A stretch of DNA of 64,000 bases, taken from contig JAJTUP010000012.1 of the NCBI GenBank assembly GCA_021399435.1, forward strand, positions 434,001 to 498,000, read 5' to 3'. Numbering within the stretch: position 1 is the first letter of the stretch; each line of letters begins with the position of its first letter. Of this stretch, positions 20,912 through 32,610 are shown in pieces. A program made the position numbers and the translations under genes. This stretch comes from Diaporthe sp. PMI_573. Its lineage: Eukaryota > Ascomycota > Sordariomycetes > Diaporthales > Diaporthaceae. Below the pieces are notes generated by a model. That model worked only from the letters and a program-made list of their open reading frames with translations. It searched no databases and was not told where the DNA came from.

Positions 20912-23017
20912 CTACCCAATCACCTGGGCCCGCACCTGTTCTCGGGGGAGATTCGTGTTTCTCCAGCGAGAAATGAAGTCGTCCATGCTAACTACAGCCG
21001 CATCACACGAATTAGTCTCCGCGTCTAGGCCAGAGCCTCAGTGTATCCTCGAGGGATTGTGAGAGGTTCTGTGGGCTGAAATGTCAAGAGAACACTCACT
21101 GTAGCCACCACAGATTCTTCTCAGCCCTGTGAAGGCGCTCCTGCCGTGCAGGACTCTGTGGTTGTCGAAGATGACCGTGGTTCCCGGCCTCAGCTGGTAC
21201 CAGTACTCCAATTCCTTGCTCCTGAGTATCTGCTCCCACTTGGCCGCAGCCGCATACCACTTCATGACCCTCGAAGTATAGTTCTTGGAATTCCTCAGCG
21301 GCACCACTAAGACGCCAGAACATGTCAGCGTCCGCACAGCCGATGTATAATGGTGTGCGTATGCGCACGCGTGCGCTCAAAATCAAGACCGGCGGGTTCC
21401 CTCGGATCGACCAGTGCCAGCTGTCGGCCCTGCTGTTTCCTCTCTGTCTAGTGAGGGCCACTTACCACCTCGATCGTCAGCATTCCACCTGACCTTCAAC
21501 ACCGTATCGTTGGAACCCATTTCAAAGACCGGAAGCAGTCTATCCGGCGTGATAGTGATGCCTTCGTTGCCGCTCGCGTGCCATGGAAGGCCTCTTCCGG
21601 CCAATTCCCAGAAGAGTCCCGGGTCAGAGTCCTTGAGTAATTGGGCGGCGTGAAACCCATCAACAAGCAGCGACTCTCCTCCGGTAGCGTCTGGCTCGCC
21701 CGGAGCAGGTGTGTGAGACAGGAGGTGGAAGGCCTGCAGGCCGGCGGGGTCTGTGAAGTAAGTCGTGTCTGTATGCGCGGCCAATGCTATGTTGGTGTAT
21801 GCCGTGTCCGCCTTGGCCATATCTGGAACGAAGTCGTAGAAGCCGCCGTAATGTGTCTCTCGAATAGGCCCGATCCGCTCCAACAGCTTCTTGGTGTGGA
21901 CCGAGTCGTCGAATGGTGTGCCCTCGACGAACACGAGCCCCTTTGTCACCTACAACGAAAGGAGTCAGACCCATTAGAGATACTTCGTGAAAGACAGGCA
22001 GCCCTGCTCCTACAATAAGACTTGTCATCTTGGCCACGCCTTCTTCAGAACCCATGACTTCAGCGTATGTCACGGTCGGTGGCTTTTGTTTGATCTCGGC
22101 ACCCCAGAGATCGCGGCTATGATCGTCAGCAAGCGTAGCTGTAAGGGGGATTCGGAGCTGTGACGCACTTTCTGGGACGCGTGAGCCTGGCGTGGGATGT
22201 AAGATAGCGCTTGAGGAAGCTCCAGTCGTAGAAGCTCTCATGGCGTTCATGCGTCCCTAGGTGAGAAATTGTCAGGATGGTTCCCAATTCTGTAATACGA
22301 TATTCTTGACGGCTCACATGTGATCTTTACACCACGCTCCTCAAGTTGGACTTTGAGGGGCGGCGGGGTGGGAAGAGGCGACTGAGATAGTATGTCTTAG
22401 ATCATGTTCCGTGCTTCGATGACTCCCAACTCACTGTGAGGATATTGAAGCTTCTCTGCATGGTTTCCTGGTTGACACACTTAGGGCAACGGCAGTTGTC
22501 TCTGTAGAGAGTGAGCATTGGCTTCCCAAGGTCCACCCAAAGTCGCATCTCACCTCAACCATGTATGGGGCCTGTGGTGTCATGTCAGTCGCTTTTAAGG
22601 AGGGTTGAATTGAAATTTGAGTAGGACCAGGGGTCCAAACTCGCGCCAGAGGCATTCTCACATCGTGGTACGACATTTCGAGGCGGGACGGCCGTCTTGT
22701 TGGTAAAAAGATACGGAAGAACTAGTGAATAACACCTTGTAGCCGGCAGTCCCGCCGGACACGTCGACTGCTTGCTTGACATTTGCCTCCTTGAGGTGAT
22801 TATCGAAAGTCATCGTGTATTTTGTATCTCCAGCAGACGTTTTTTTCTCGTCTTTGGTCCAGGGGTCGAGGCTCTTTCCACCTTGAACTCCAGGGAATAA
22901 CTGAGAGATACGCCGACGACTGCTCACCCCGGCCAGAATGTTGCGTGAGGCTGGGCACCAGGCCGAGGACCGCCAAGCTGGTCCTTTCAAGGCGGACAGA
23001 ACAACACTAGATTCCAC
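20912..23017 (-). CDS. Trimethyllysine dioxygenase (carnitine biosynthesis)
   Basis: Fe(II)/2-oxoglutarate dioxygenase that hydroxylates N6-trimethyllysine, first step of carnitine synthesis. Nine minus-strand exons: 23017-22662, 22571-22554 (18 nt), 22501-22435, 22381-22318, 22256-22169, 22116-22014, 21949-21466, 21306-21100 and 20991-20912; 488 aa with every phase consistent. The N-terminal zinc site of the BBOX/TMLH family is visible (WLRDNCRCPKC, Cys128/130/133, likely with a His near 174). The iron triad is His291, Asp293 (AAHTDTTYF) and His447 (DNHRVLHGRSAF), with Arg449 nearby for 2-oxoglutarate. The end reads GGYISMDDFISRWR, matching the family's GGY-x-x-DDF-x-SR ending. The first 60 residues are Arg/Ser-rich with few acidic residues, consistent with mitochondrial import. 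Gamma-butyrobetaine hydroxylase is the main alternative; the GGY...DDF end favours trimethyllysine dioxygenase. Confidence 0.9.
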
Positions 23018-23869
23018 ATGTACTGTTCAGTTTCCGGACCGACCACACGGCGTGCGGCGCTGCGTTGTGCGGCCATGCCAGCCCGCACCGCGTGACAGAA
23101 GATGAGAAGGGAAGGCTGCTCTCACCTGGGGCCTCGGCTGAGGGCACGCGCTGCCATGATGTGTCAGAGAATCAGCTGTCTCGAGTCAGAATTGGTCCGG
23201 TAGGCAAAACCCGGGTGAGCAAATTCAAGATGATTTCGAGCCGAGTAGGGGGCAGACTGAAGATTGGTGTAAGTTGGTTGGAGGCCGAGGTCTTGGTCCT
23301 CCAATTGGTGCCGGCAAGTGAGGCATAGTCGATTTACCGTAGCGTTGAGTGTGACAATAATATGTTCACTGGGCGTCTCATCCTGTTGTCAGGTTTTGTT
23401 TAATCTTGGCTTCTACAACAATTATCTAAGATATTCCCGCTATCGGATGCCTTGTGATCACACGATGCACCCTCTTACCCCAGACAAATTGCCCCAGACT
23501 GTCATGTTGATGTGGATTCGACGGTCACCTGGGGAGTTAGGTTATTATGGGGTAATAGGCCAAAAAATTTGCCTCAAAAACACCGGCTAGCGACTCAAGC
23601 CCAACATTGAAAAGAAAGGGACGGCCCGCGGTCCGCCTAAGATGATGGTCCAGATAAACCACTCCATTGTTCTCGGGCGCGAATCAGACCCATTCTCGAG
23701 GGGAAAAGAGACCCATCGGACTCATAAGTTTCTATCTCGGAGATAGTAGACTATCTCGTTGCAGCCGGATATCAGCTCTATCATCCAGGCGTGAAATACT
23801 CGCTTTCCCGGACGAATCGACCACCAAACTCCACAGAGAGAAGAAGGCTTGACCAATCCACCAGCAACC
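23018..23869. other. Divergent promoter between trimethyllysine dioxygenase and asparaginase
   Basis: An 850-bp shared upstream region without a recognisable gene. The central part (23330-23600) is AT-richer than its surroundings. Confidence 0.5.
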
Positions 23870-26120
23870 ATGGCCACGGGGTACGCCCACGCGCCCAGCG
23901 CCAACGGGGCTGACGGCAACTACCCAGAGTCCCGCGTCCTGATCATCATGACGGGCGGCACCATCTGCATGCAGCCGTCCAAGGACGGGCTGGTGCCCAT
24001 GACGGGCTTCCTCAAGAACGCCATGGCGCCCCGGCCGACCTTCAACGACGGCTCTCCCCCCGTGCAGCTGAACGCGTACAAGGGCGGCGAGAAGCTGAGT
24101 TTGGACAGCTTGAGGACCCCGCCCAGCTCCTATTCGCGCCACGTCCGCTACGGCATCCTCGAGTTCTCCCCGCTGCTCGACTCCAGCTCCATCTCGTCCG
24201 TCGGCTGGACCGAGGTCGCCCTGACCGTGAAGGAGAACTATCACCTTTTTGACGGGTTCGTGGTTCTTCATGGGACGGACTCATTGGCCTGTGAGTAGTA
24301 ATTCTCCTATTCTCCACTGTTTGTCTCTTAGTGGAAGTGTCTCCTCGGAAAGCGGATGTTACTCGTGTATGAATGCGAGATTTGTCTTCGCGTCGAAGAT
24401 AGAGACAGTATGCGTGAGCCAAACAGGGGACATAAATGAAAATGTTCGCAGAAGAAGTATCAGAGGCGGCTCATGGTGTGGCTGAGCTTGAGTTCCCTGT
24501 GTGTATCACAACTCGCTTTTGGAACACCGCCTTTACGACTCGCATTGGTCTTTATTTCTTACACACGGATTTGGGGTTTCAGAAATTCTACCCGGGGACA
24601 TTTGCTGTAGCTTATCTAGACGTTGGCATTCAGGCAGGCACCCATGCTAACGCAGGAGAATAGATACGGCATCGGCGCTGTCTTTCATGATGACAGATCT
24701 GGGGAAGCCAATCATCCTGACAGGCTCCCAAGCATCCATCTTTGCCCTCCAATCCGATGCGGTGGACAATCTATTGGGCTCTCTGATCATAGCAGGGACC
24801 TTCGTGATCCCCGAGGTCTGCCTGTTTTTCTCACACACCCTCTTCCGTGGCAACAGGACAACCAAGGTGTCGGCATCGGCCTTCGAGGCCTTTGACAGCC
24901 CCAACTGCGAGCCTCTCGCGAAGGTGACCAGTCTCGGCGTCGACGTCAAGTGGTCGCTTGTGCGGCGTCCCACGAGGATAGCCGAGTTCCAGGTGACAAA
25001 ATACATCGACACGGCCCATGTGGCCTGCCTGCGCATCTTCCCTGGTATCAAGCCGGAGATGGTGGACTCTGTCCTGCGTGTCCCTAACCTCAAGGGGCTG
25101 ATCCTCGAGACGTTTGGGATGGGCAACGCGCCGGGCGGCGTGGACGGCAGCTTGACCAAGGTCATCAAGGAGGCCGTTGAGAGGAAGATTGTGGTTGTGA
25201 ACGTGAGCCAGTGCACGAACGGTTTCGTGTCACCGCTTTACGCCCCAGGTTTTGCGCTGGGACGCCTTGGTGTGGTCTTTGGTTACGATCTCACGACCGA
25301 GGCTGCTCTGACAAAGCTCTCTTATCTTCTGGCCGTTGAGCATCTCTCGTACTCGGACATCACGGCGCAGATGGCTCATTCCATCCGCGGTGAAAGTAAG
25401 CAGCCCTTTCGCCCGGGAATTTCTAGTCGTCTTCACGACCAGATAATTGACACATTGCTTTACAGTGACCGAGATGACAACCCCAAGCTTCTCGCACCCG
25501 TCCGGTAACCTGGACGCTCTCGTGGGGAGCCTCACAGCTGCCGAATCGGCGTTCACAGCGCTAGGCTACGCTATCCAGAGAGGCGACCTGCGGAACGTCC
25601 GCGAGGCTCTCGAGGGGGATGAGACCAGCTACCAGCTGCTAAAGATGGCGGACTATGCCGGAAACACAGCCCTGCACCTGGGGGCCATGTAAGTCGCCCT
25701 TTAGATAACCTCCTCTGTGATGGCCTACTCTTGGATGCCAAGGTACCCTCTTATGTAATAACCTGTGGGAGAACTTGTTGTGGGAAAGCTTTCCATGTGA
25801 TAATCTTTTCAGAATCCCTGAGGAGTCTTTGTCTACTTCCGAGAGGGGAAACAGACGATGATACTAACACGGGAGCCTGCAGGAGCGCAAACGTGGAGAT
25901 CTTACGAGAGCTGCTCACCCGTGGGGCCAGCGTCCACGCGAGGAACTCGGCAAACAACACGCCGCTCTTCCTGGCCAGGAGGACGGCCAACAGGGAGTGC
26001 GTGGAGCTGCTCGAGGGCGCAGGAGGCCACCTGTGGATAGACGAGAGGGCTCGCAGCGGGGCGTCGACGCCGAGGACTGCGGACTTCCCCTTGAGCAGGC
26101 CAATGTCCCCAGGGATGTGA
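23870..26120 (+). CDS. L-asparaginase with C-terminal ankyrin repeats
   Basis: Hydrolyses asparagine to aspartate and ammonia. Exons 23870-24290, 24664-25395, 25466-25688 and 25883-26120 give 537 aa. Both nucleophile motifs of bacterial-type asparaginases are intact: TGGTI at 28-32 (its second Thr, T31, is the expected nucleophile) and HGTDS at 134-138 with the catalytic Thr-Asp pair, followed by LGKPIILTGSQ. After the asparaginase domain come ankyrin-type segments (GNTALHLGAM, then a helix pair, then NNTPLFLARR), as in animal 60-kDa lysophospholipase/asparaginase and many fungal homologues. There is no signal peptide, so it is probably cytosolic. Intron 1 is long (373 nt); intron 3 has a perfect ACTAAC-type branch (ATACTAACAC) before its acceptor. 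The start is the first ATG in frame; its context (CAACCATGG) is good. Confidence 0.93.
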
Positions 26121-27879
26121 TGTGCATTGTTCTATACCCCCGCCCTACAGGACTACCGTTGGGCATTCTCGGCTGCCTCAATCCTTGGGAGGGGTTCATC
26201 GCTTGCCTTACCCAGCTCCGGTTTCCCCCCGGCCGAGTGCGGTTGACTATCTATCGCCGCTGACTCCCGACAGCCTGCCTTTGAATGATATTGGCACACC
26301 TACGGCGAGGCTGGGTATTGTTTGCCAAGGAGGACGGTTCTGCCTGTGTTCGGAAGTGCAATATGCAAGTTGCTGTATCGGGACGGACTATTGGGGAACC
26401 GGTTCGAGCTCGAACACTCGTTGGACGACGCAATGGATGGTGGAAGTGTGACTGATGTGATATCTGCGCTTTCCTGCGTTCAGGGCAACGTCGCGGATGG
26501 TGGCAGCCGTCGAGCACAGCCAAATTACGAGACGGGACAGGGCGCAAGTCCCATGATTTTCTTCGCAGCAGGCTGGCAGCAGGCTCGCCTGGGCTTGCTC
26601 AAAGCACTGGACAAGGATGTTCTTCCTCGTTGCATATTAGGAGGCAGTGGTGGAGCAGGATCTTGATAGACCAAGCTTAATAAAGTTCGGATGAAAGTCA
26701 GTCCATGCAAAGGGCAGGACACTCAGCTTACTTTTACGTGTTAGGCTGGTAGGCGCCTATGTACCTGCTTAGTACCCAGCAGGCTGGGCTGGCGGGGACT
26801 TGTCGTCAGCGGCTCAAAAAGCTTCTTTTCCAGCAACTGGGCGATGCTCCGATCCCTGTGCCCCGCGGGGGAGGGTGGAAGCCCTCAACCGAGGCCTGGT
26901 AGGCTCTACACAGAAGGCTGTTCCTTACGGTACTGCACAAACATACACACCATCTCCGCAGTAGTGTGACTCTTTTCAGCCTTATGTGGTACAAGGCGGA
27001 AACCGGATTCTGACGTGGCGGACTACGCACGCCTGTCGACCTGTGGTCGAGGCGAAATGTGGTAGTACACTGTCCTACCTCACAAGCGTTGTCTTTGAAG
27101 CCGGGACAGCGAGTTGAGCCTTATGCATGGTTTTTTTTTTTGGGGGGGGGTTATTTTTTTGGGTGGGCATGGAATAACCTCCTGTAGGTTCACTTTCTAC
27201 AGTGTTGTGAGCAGTGGCTTCATCTGTAACAGGAACTTTATTAATTTGTACTACTCGGTACTCGGCAATCCTCTACCTGAGAACTAGGCAAACCCCTGGG
27301 ATCAAAGTGGGCTTTAGAGCACATACTTTACATGCCGTTGAGCCGCATGCACACAAGCCATTCTCATGTTCCAGCAGCAGTAAGAGTCATTGCATGTGGC
27401 CAGGCATCAATGTGAGTAAGACAGTTTGCTGTAGGACCTGGGCCGGCGTAAACCAGGCACGGTTGGTGCACGTCTCAGTCCTACCGGTCAGCAGGGAGCT
27501 TCTTGCATCCGAGGCTGACTCAATCGATATCCAGTAGAGAGGCAAGTAGCCATACGGGAACTGACGTGTAATTCGCCACCCCGTCCATCCAGGCATACCA
27601 GGCAGCGAGTGCAGGCACGCACTTACGAGGCTCCTTGGCTGCCTCTTCGCTGCAATATTGGTAAGTCTCCCGAGTATTTACACCCACTTCGAAACTGTAC
27701 GTTTCTTCTTTACGCCTTTTTTCTAATCACCGCTTTCTACTTTCCCAGGTTGATCAAACGGCTCACTGGAGGCGTGCGCGTGAGACTGGGCATATTGAGC
27801 TAGCAAAGCAGAGTCCAAGACAAGAGGAATTTCTGCCTGCCTGTTCTGATCTCGTCCTCTCAAACGGGGCCCTCACGAG
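26121..27879. other. Gene-free region upstream of the Bcs1-like AAA gene
   Basis: No gene recognised. A 114-aa plus-strand frame at 26322-26666 has no domain. A T11-G10 homopolymer pair is at about 27131-27151. The right end includes a probable leader intron (separate entry). Confidence 0.5.
27661..27748 (+). other. Probable 5' leader intron of the Bcs1-like gene
   Basis: GTAAGT at 27661, a branch-like TTCTAATCAC at 27721-27730 and a pyrimidine-rich TTTCCCAG acceptor ending at 27748, 131 bp before the start codon. The spacing and signals fit a fungal intron of 88 nt, but no protein evidence constrains it. Confidence 0.55.
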
Positions 27880-29826
27880 ATGGATTTTAAGGCAGCATTT
27901 GGCAAACAGCTGCACCATGACGCCTTCAACTCAAACATGACCGCGGCCAATATGAGTGGGGGCCTGCCTGGTCTGGAAGGCATCATCACCCTCCTGGGCA
28001 GCCGCAACCCTCTAGTCCAGCTGTTCATGGTATTGCATCAGATGGTCGGCTCGCGTATAGACATCGATCCAACCATGATCCTGACGCTGGTTGGCTTCGC
28101 CTGGGCGGCAAATAGAATATGGCGCCAGTTCTTCATGGTCATCTACAGGTTTATCGTCGAGTACCTGATGGCCAGCATACATGTGTCCAGCGGCGACGAG
28201 ATTTATCTGCACATGATCAAGTGGCTGGCCTCGCAACCCAACCTGGTCAACTCACGCTCCCTCACCGCCGAGACTCTGTCCAAGACGGCCTGGGAGGAGG
28301 AGGATGAGGCCGACGTGCTGGCCACCAGGATCTCCCCCGACGGCGAGGGAGTCTACCTCAACTTCTCGAACCAGGAGGCCAAGATGCCCCCGCGGTTCGT
28401 CCCCGCCCTGGGCGTCCACGGCTTCTGGTTCGAGGGCAACTACTTCCGCCTGCACCGCAAGCAGGAGAGCTTCCTCGAGGACAGCGGCAACGGGGGGCAG
28501 ACCTTCAAGGACAAGGAGAACCTCGTCATCTCGTGCCTGGGCCGCTCCCCGGAGCCCATCAAGAGGCTGCTCCGCCACGCCAAGGAGTCCTACTACAACG
28601 ACCACTACGCAAAGACCATCGTCAAGCGGCCCTCGCCCATGAACATGCGCCGCTACGGAGGCCGCCACGCCTGGGCACAGGTGGCTAACCGCCCCGTCCG
28701 CCCCATGAAGACGGTCGTCCTCGACGCCAGGCAGAAGGTCCAGCTTCTCGCCGACGTCAACGAGTACCTGCACCCTGCCACGCCGCGGTGGTACGCGAAC
28801 CGCGGTATCCCCCTCAGGCGAGGTTATCTCTTCCACGGCCCGCCGGGGACTGGCAAGACGTCACTGTCTTTTGCGCTGGCCGGGGTTTTCGGCCTTGATA
28901 TATACGTTATAAGTCTCCTGGAGCCGTCGCTTACAGAGGAGGATCTTCTGGCGCTGTTCAACTCCCTGCCACGGAGATGCGTTATCCTGCTAGAGGACAT
29001 CGACACCGCCGGCTTGGCGCGGCCGAAGGAGGAGCAGGACCAGGAAGTGGACGCCGAAGGCGAGGGCAAAGAAGGCGGCAAGAGAGAAGGCGGCAGGGGC
29101 CGCAAGGGCGGCCGCCCTAATGGCACGAGCGGTGGTGAGGGTGGCGGCGACGGCGGCATGAACGACTGGAAGGTGGCCGACCTCGCCCGCGAGCTGAAGA
29201 AGCAGGGCGGGCCGGACGAGAAGAAGGGCATCAGCCTGTCGGGCCTGCTGAATGCCATCGACGGCGTCGCGTCGCACGAGGGCCGCGTGCTGATCATGAC
29301 CACCAACAAGCCGGAGGCGCTCGACGACGCCCTGATCCGGCCTGGCCGTGTGGACTTGCAGGTGGCGTTCACGAACGCCTCGCAGGAGCAGGCCCGGGAG
29401 TTATTCGAGCGCATGTACGAGGCCGATTCGAAGCACAAGCCTGTCGCCGCCGCGGCGCCGCAACAGTCGCCGTCGATGAACGGAAACCACGAGGCCAACG
29501 GGCACGCCGAGAAGCCCGAGAAGACGGGCACGGAGCAGTCTGACCACCACGCGAACGGGGCGGTCAACAACCACACCAACGGCGCGGGCACCATCTCCAG
29601 CGAGGCGCTCGACGACCACCGGCTCGAGATAACGATCGAGGAGCTCAGGGTGGTGGCCACCGAATTCGCGGCCAAGATACCGGACGGGTTCAGCCCCGCT
29701 GAGCTGCAGGGCTTCCTGCTCAAGAGGAAGAAGGACCCGCGGAGGGCGCTCACTGAGGTGGATCACTGGGTCGAGGCGATGATGAGGCAGAAGGCGAGCA
29801 AGACCAAGGTGTTGCAGGTGCAGTGA
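27880..29826 (+). CDS. Bcs1-like AAA ATPase (mitochondrial chaperone family)
   Basis: A 648-aa single-exon gene. Residues from about 65 to 95 form a hydrophobic membrane segment (ILTLVGFAWAANRIW and following), then a BCS1 N-terminal domain up to about 300. The AAA domain has Walker A GPPGTGKT at 320-327 and Walker B VILLEDID at 368-375. Between Walker B and the conserved LSGLLNAIDGVAS there is an insertion of about 75 residues, acidic then Gly/Lys/Arg-rich, and the AAA domain continues to sensor and arginine-finger region ALIRPGRVDLQV. A second low-complexity segment (Ala/Pro/Asn/His-rich, about 520-570) precedes the C-terminal helices. True Bcs1 inserts the Rieske protein into complex III and is about 450 aa; this is one of the larger fungal paralogues, whose substrate is unknown. 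Export to mitochondria is inferred. Confidence 0.9.
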   Translation: MDFKAAFGKQLHHDAFNSNMTAANMSGGLPGLEGIITLLGSRNPLVQLFMVLHQMVGSRIDIDPTMILTLVGFAWAANRIWRQFFMVIYRFIVEYLMASIHVSSGDEIYLHMIKWLASQPNLVNSRSLTAETLSKTAWEEEDEADVLATRISPDGEGVYLNFSNQEAKMPPRFVPALGVHGFWFEGNYFRLHRKQESFLEDSGNGGQTFKDKENLVISCLGRSPEPIKRLLRHAKESYYNDHYAKTIVKRPSPMNMRRYGGRHAWAQVANRPVRPMKTVVLDARQKVQLLADVNEYLHPATPRWYANRGIPLRRGYLFHGPPGTGKTSLSFALAGVFGLDIYVISLLEPSLTEEDLLALFNSLPRRCVILLEDIDTAGLARPKEEQDQEVDAEGEGKEGGKREGGRGRKGGRPNGTSGGEGGGDGGMNDWKVADLARELKKQGGPDEKKGISLSGLLNAIDGVASHEGRVLIMTTNKPEALDDALIRPGRVDLQVAFTNASQEQARELFERMYEADSKHKPVAAAAPQQSPSMNGNHEANGHAEKPEKTGTEQSDHHANGAVNNHTNGAGTISSEALDDHRLEITIEELRVVATEFAAKIPDGFSPAELQGFLLKRKKDPRRALTEVDHWVEAMMRQKASKTKVLQVQ

Positions 29827-30472
29827 GGCCTTACCTGTCCTGCCCTGCCTTGCTTTTTCTGTTTGTGGTGGTGCTGATGGTTAGCACCCCAACCCCACGC
29901 CGTTTTACAATGTCACTGAAAAAGGTGCGCGGAATCTACATTTGCACAGTTTGGTTAGCATTAGCATATTTAGAACGCCACGAGTTATGAGAGAATGAAT
30001 ACACGCCCAGTATACAGGCAATCTGCATGAAAAGAGTCAAGGGTCCTTGTGGCAATTTCCAGCTTGGCCACATCCCCGATGAAGGTGCTTTCTTTTCCCG
30101 GGATGATCATAAGTCTTACTGCTTTATTTTTGTTGCCTGACCACCTCCTTGCAGGAAATAGGGTTTCAGGTGTGACCCCATGTCTTGCTACCGTACTTTT
30201 GGGTCTTTCGTTCTCACCGTGCGCTCGCAGTCTCATATGATATTTTAAGTGTCCTTTCTAAACTGTGCTCGTCGTGCGATATGACAAGCACGAAAAGACT
30301 CTGAGTCACGAAAGAGAAGCAACGTATGTTGTACCGTCTTCGAGGAGATGCATGGGGGGCCTACGCACCAGTGGATCAATGGCTGTCTGTCTGGAAGGGG
30401 TATCAATGTGGGTATAGCAGAATTACACCCGCCCAGCCGTTTCCTTGCTCCCAATCTCTGCTCGTGCCGATT
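29827..30472. other. Convergent intergenic region between Bcs1-like and TFC1 genes
   Basis: 3' untranslated DNA of both neighbours. No other gene or repeat seen. Confidence 0.5.
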
Positions 30473-32610
30473 TCAGCCATCCGCATCGTCGTCCTCGAGG
30501 CCCTGCTCCTCGTCCTCGTCCTCATCATAGTCGGTTTGGAATGCCTGGTAGTCTGTCCGCTCGGCCATTTCGTCCTCCTCGTCGTCCTCGCCATAATCTT
30601 CTTCCACTTCAAGGTCCTCGTCTTCATCGCCTTCGTCCTCGTCATACTCACTGCCGTCCTCAAAGTCCGTCGGCAGGCCGTCCGCGATGCCTGTCTCGTC
30701 TCCCTCTTCCTCAGGTTCCCGGTCGTCTTCCAGGGCCGTCTCGTCCCCATCTCCCTCTTGCGACTGAGACGGCTCGCCAGTTCGGCCTGCCTTCCCAAGT
30801 CCTCTCTGCATTCTCTTTCCTGGGAAATGGTATGAAGTCCGTTTGTTATGCCGGACCCTCCCGACCCCCTTGTACTTCTTCCCGCGGATGAGCTCGAGCT
30901 CCTTCTCTGTCAGCTTCAGGTCGGGCGTGGGGATGGCGATGCTTCTGGTCGCGTCTGGGTCCGGGCTGTCGTCACGTGCCTGCAACGCCTGCTCGAAGTC
31001 GCTGTCCTGGAGGACCCTCCCGAACTGGATTGCCCTCATCTTGCACTTCATAATGGCCCTCGCTTTGGCCCACAGCCCGCGGTGGAACCAGCCGCTGCCC
31101 TCGATGTCGCAGACGGGGCGTATTGGCGATTCGGCAAACAGCTTAGCCAGTAGAGGGTCCGTGATGTCGCACACCTGCCAGACCTTGCCGTCGTCGGCGT
31201 AGTTCTTGCCATCGAACAGGTGGGTGTCGGTGTATTCGTCGTTTGTCGCTTTTACCGACGAGATGTCACGCTTGCGCAGCTCCTGCCACATCTCACCCAT
31301 CTCGCCGACCTGGAGCCGCCGCAACCGGAAGATGAGGCACTGGTATACGCGACTTGAAGGGTCCGCGCGAGGGTCATAGCCGTATCGGCAGAGGGCGTCA
31401 CGCCAGGGGCCGCCTTTGAACTGGTAGCCGGCGTACTGTATGGCATTCTTGAGGAGCTGCTGTGACAGGTTCGGCGGGAAGCGTTTCTCCGGTTGCTCGG
31501 GGTCGTAGGCGAAGTCAGTCAGCCTGTTGATGATCGAACGACGCGTCCAGACTGGCCGCTCGTCCAGGAGCGTTCTCATTGCCTTGACAATAATATCAAA
31601 TAAGGGATCCCTGACTCTCGGCCTGCCGGTAGGGCCAGTGGGTATTGGGTCCTGTGTGCCAATGAAGTACCCCACGGATTTGACCCTGGAGGTTGTGTTG
31701 ACCATCTCGAAGCCACCATCCTTGGTGCTAATCACCCTTACATAGGGGTTTTGGGAGTAGAAGTAGTAATATGGCACGCTGATCTGTGTCATGAGAGGCG
31801 GAGCGACGATGTCTTGTTGGGGAGTCTTGTCTACGCCTGGCTTCATGGAGAATTGACGGAACTTGGAGACTAGAGGATTCATATGAGCAGGAGGTCACCA
31901 TAGGGGTCGTTACGGAACTTACCATCACCAGACAAGATCTTGTCCGTGAAGTCGTTCATGAACTCATTGTTCTTCATGGAGTAGTTGAAGTCGGCCATGC
32001 CTCTATAGCGATGGGTGTGTTTGATGACACCAACTGCTTCAGCCTGATACCGATCAACATTGTCCTGAAGCTTTCGCCTCAGAATTTTGGGCTCATCAAG
32101 TCTTGACCCTGAGCGCAAGTTTTCGGGTCCTGGCCCCATGGGCTCAGCGGGTTGATCGGCCCGTCCCTGCCATGGCCCATTACTGTCCCTCTTTCTCTTC
32201 CGGCCGGTCCGCTTCGGGACTGTTATTTTGAAGAGTACATTGTGAGATGATGCATAATGGGACATCATTGGTCTTGAAGTAAGATCTTGGGGTTGCAGAT
32301 ACAGAGGCACAGAAAGCTGGGGTCTGGAGGGGTCCAGGACCTGTGGTGAAGGTTAGAGTTTCCAATGACCATGAGGAAGAAGGATGTGATGTGAGCTCAC
32401 TGATTGAAACTGCGGATTTGGGCCGAATGTTCCCAAGCCCTTGTCAAGATCCTGGATCAGAAAAGGATGCTCGACGGCGGCAATGGTCCGTGAGGGTATC
32501 TTGAAAGCGGGGGCCTGAGGTTGGCCATCTGAGACAGAATATTCGGAGGGCGATGCAGCACTCAAGAGTGCATCGGTATCCTCGACATCATTCAGGTCCG
32601 CGAACGACAT
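30473..32610 (-). CDS. TFC1/sfc1: RNA polymerase III transcription factor TFIIIC subunit (Tfc1/Sfc1, tau95)
   Basis: Subunit of TFIIIC that contributes to A-box recognition at tRNA genes. Three minus-strand exons, 32610-32401, 32340-31923 and 31869-30473, give 674 aa, all in phase. The N-terminal part (RTIAAVEHPFLIQDLDKGLGTFG, cited as RTIAAVEHPF plus LDKGLGTFG) matches the triple-barrel dimerisation domain start. The middle holds the conserved DNA-binding region with RRSIINRL, LLKNAIQYAGYQFKGGPWRD and YGYDPRADPSSRVYQ. The last 110 residues or so are almost entirely Asp/Glu, as in other Tfc1 proteins. The acidic tail length varies between species. Identity is sure at the family level. Confidence 0.92.

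Noticed and set aside
22662..22782. An extra intron in exon 1 of trimethyllysine dioxygenase to use the alternative frame SRLEMSYHD
   Set aside because: The alternative frame leaves the next exon out of phase and needs a poor GTGTTA donor and AAG acceptor. The uninterrupted frame keeps phase with the 18-nt exon.
26322..26666. 114-aa plus-strand ORF downstream of asparaginase
   Set aside because: No domain, no splice partners, and composition like other intergenic frames.
28824..29753. 309-aa minus-strand ORF opposite the Bcs1-like AAA gene
   Set aside because: Ser/Pro-rich shadow of the AAA domain and its insertion; no features of its own.
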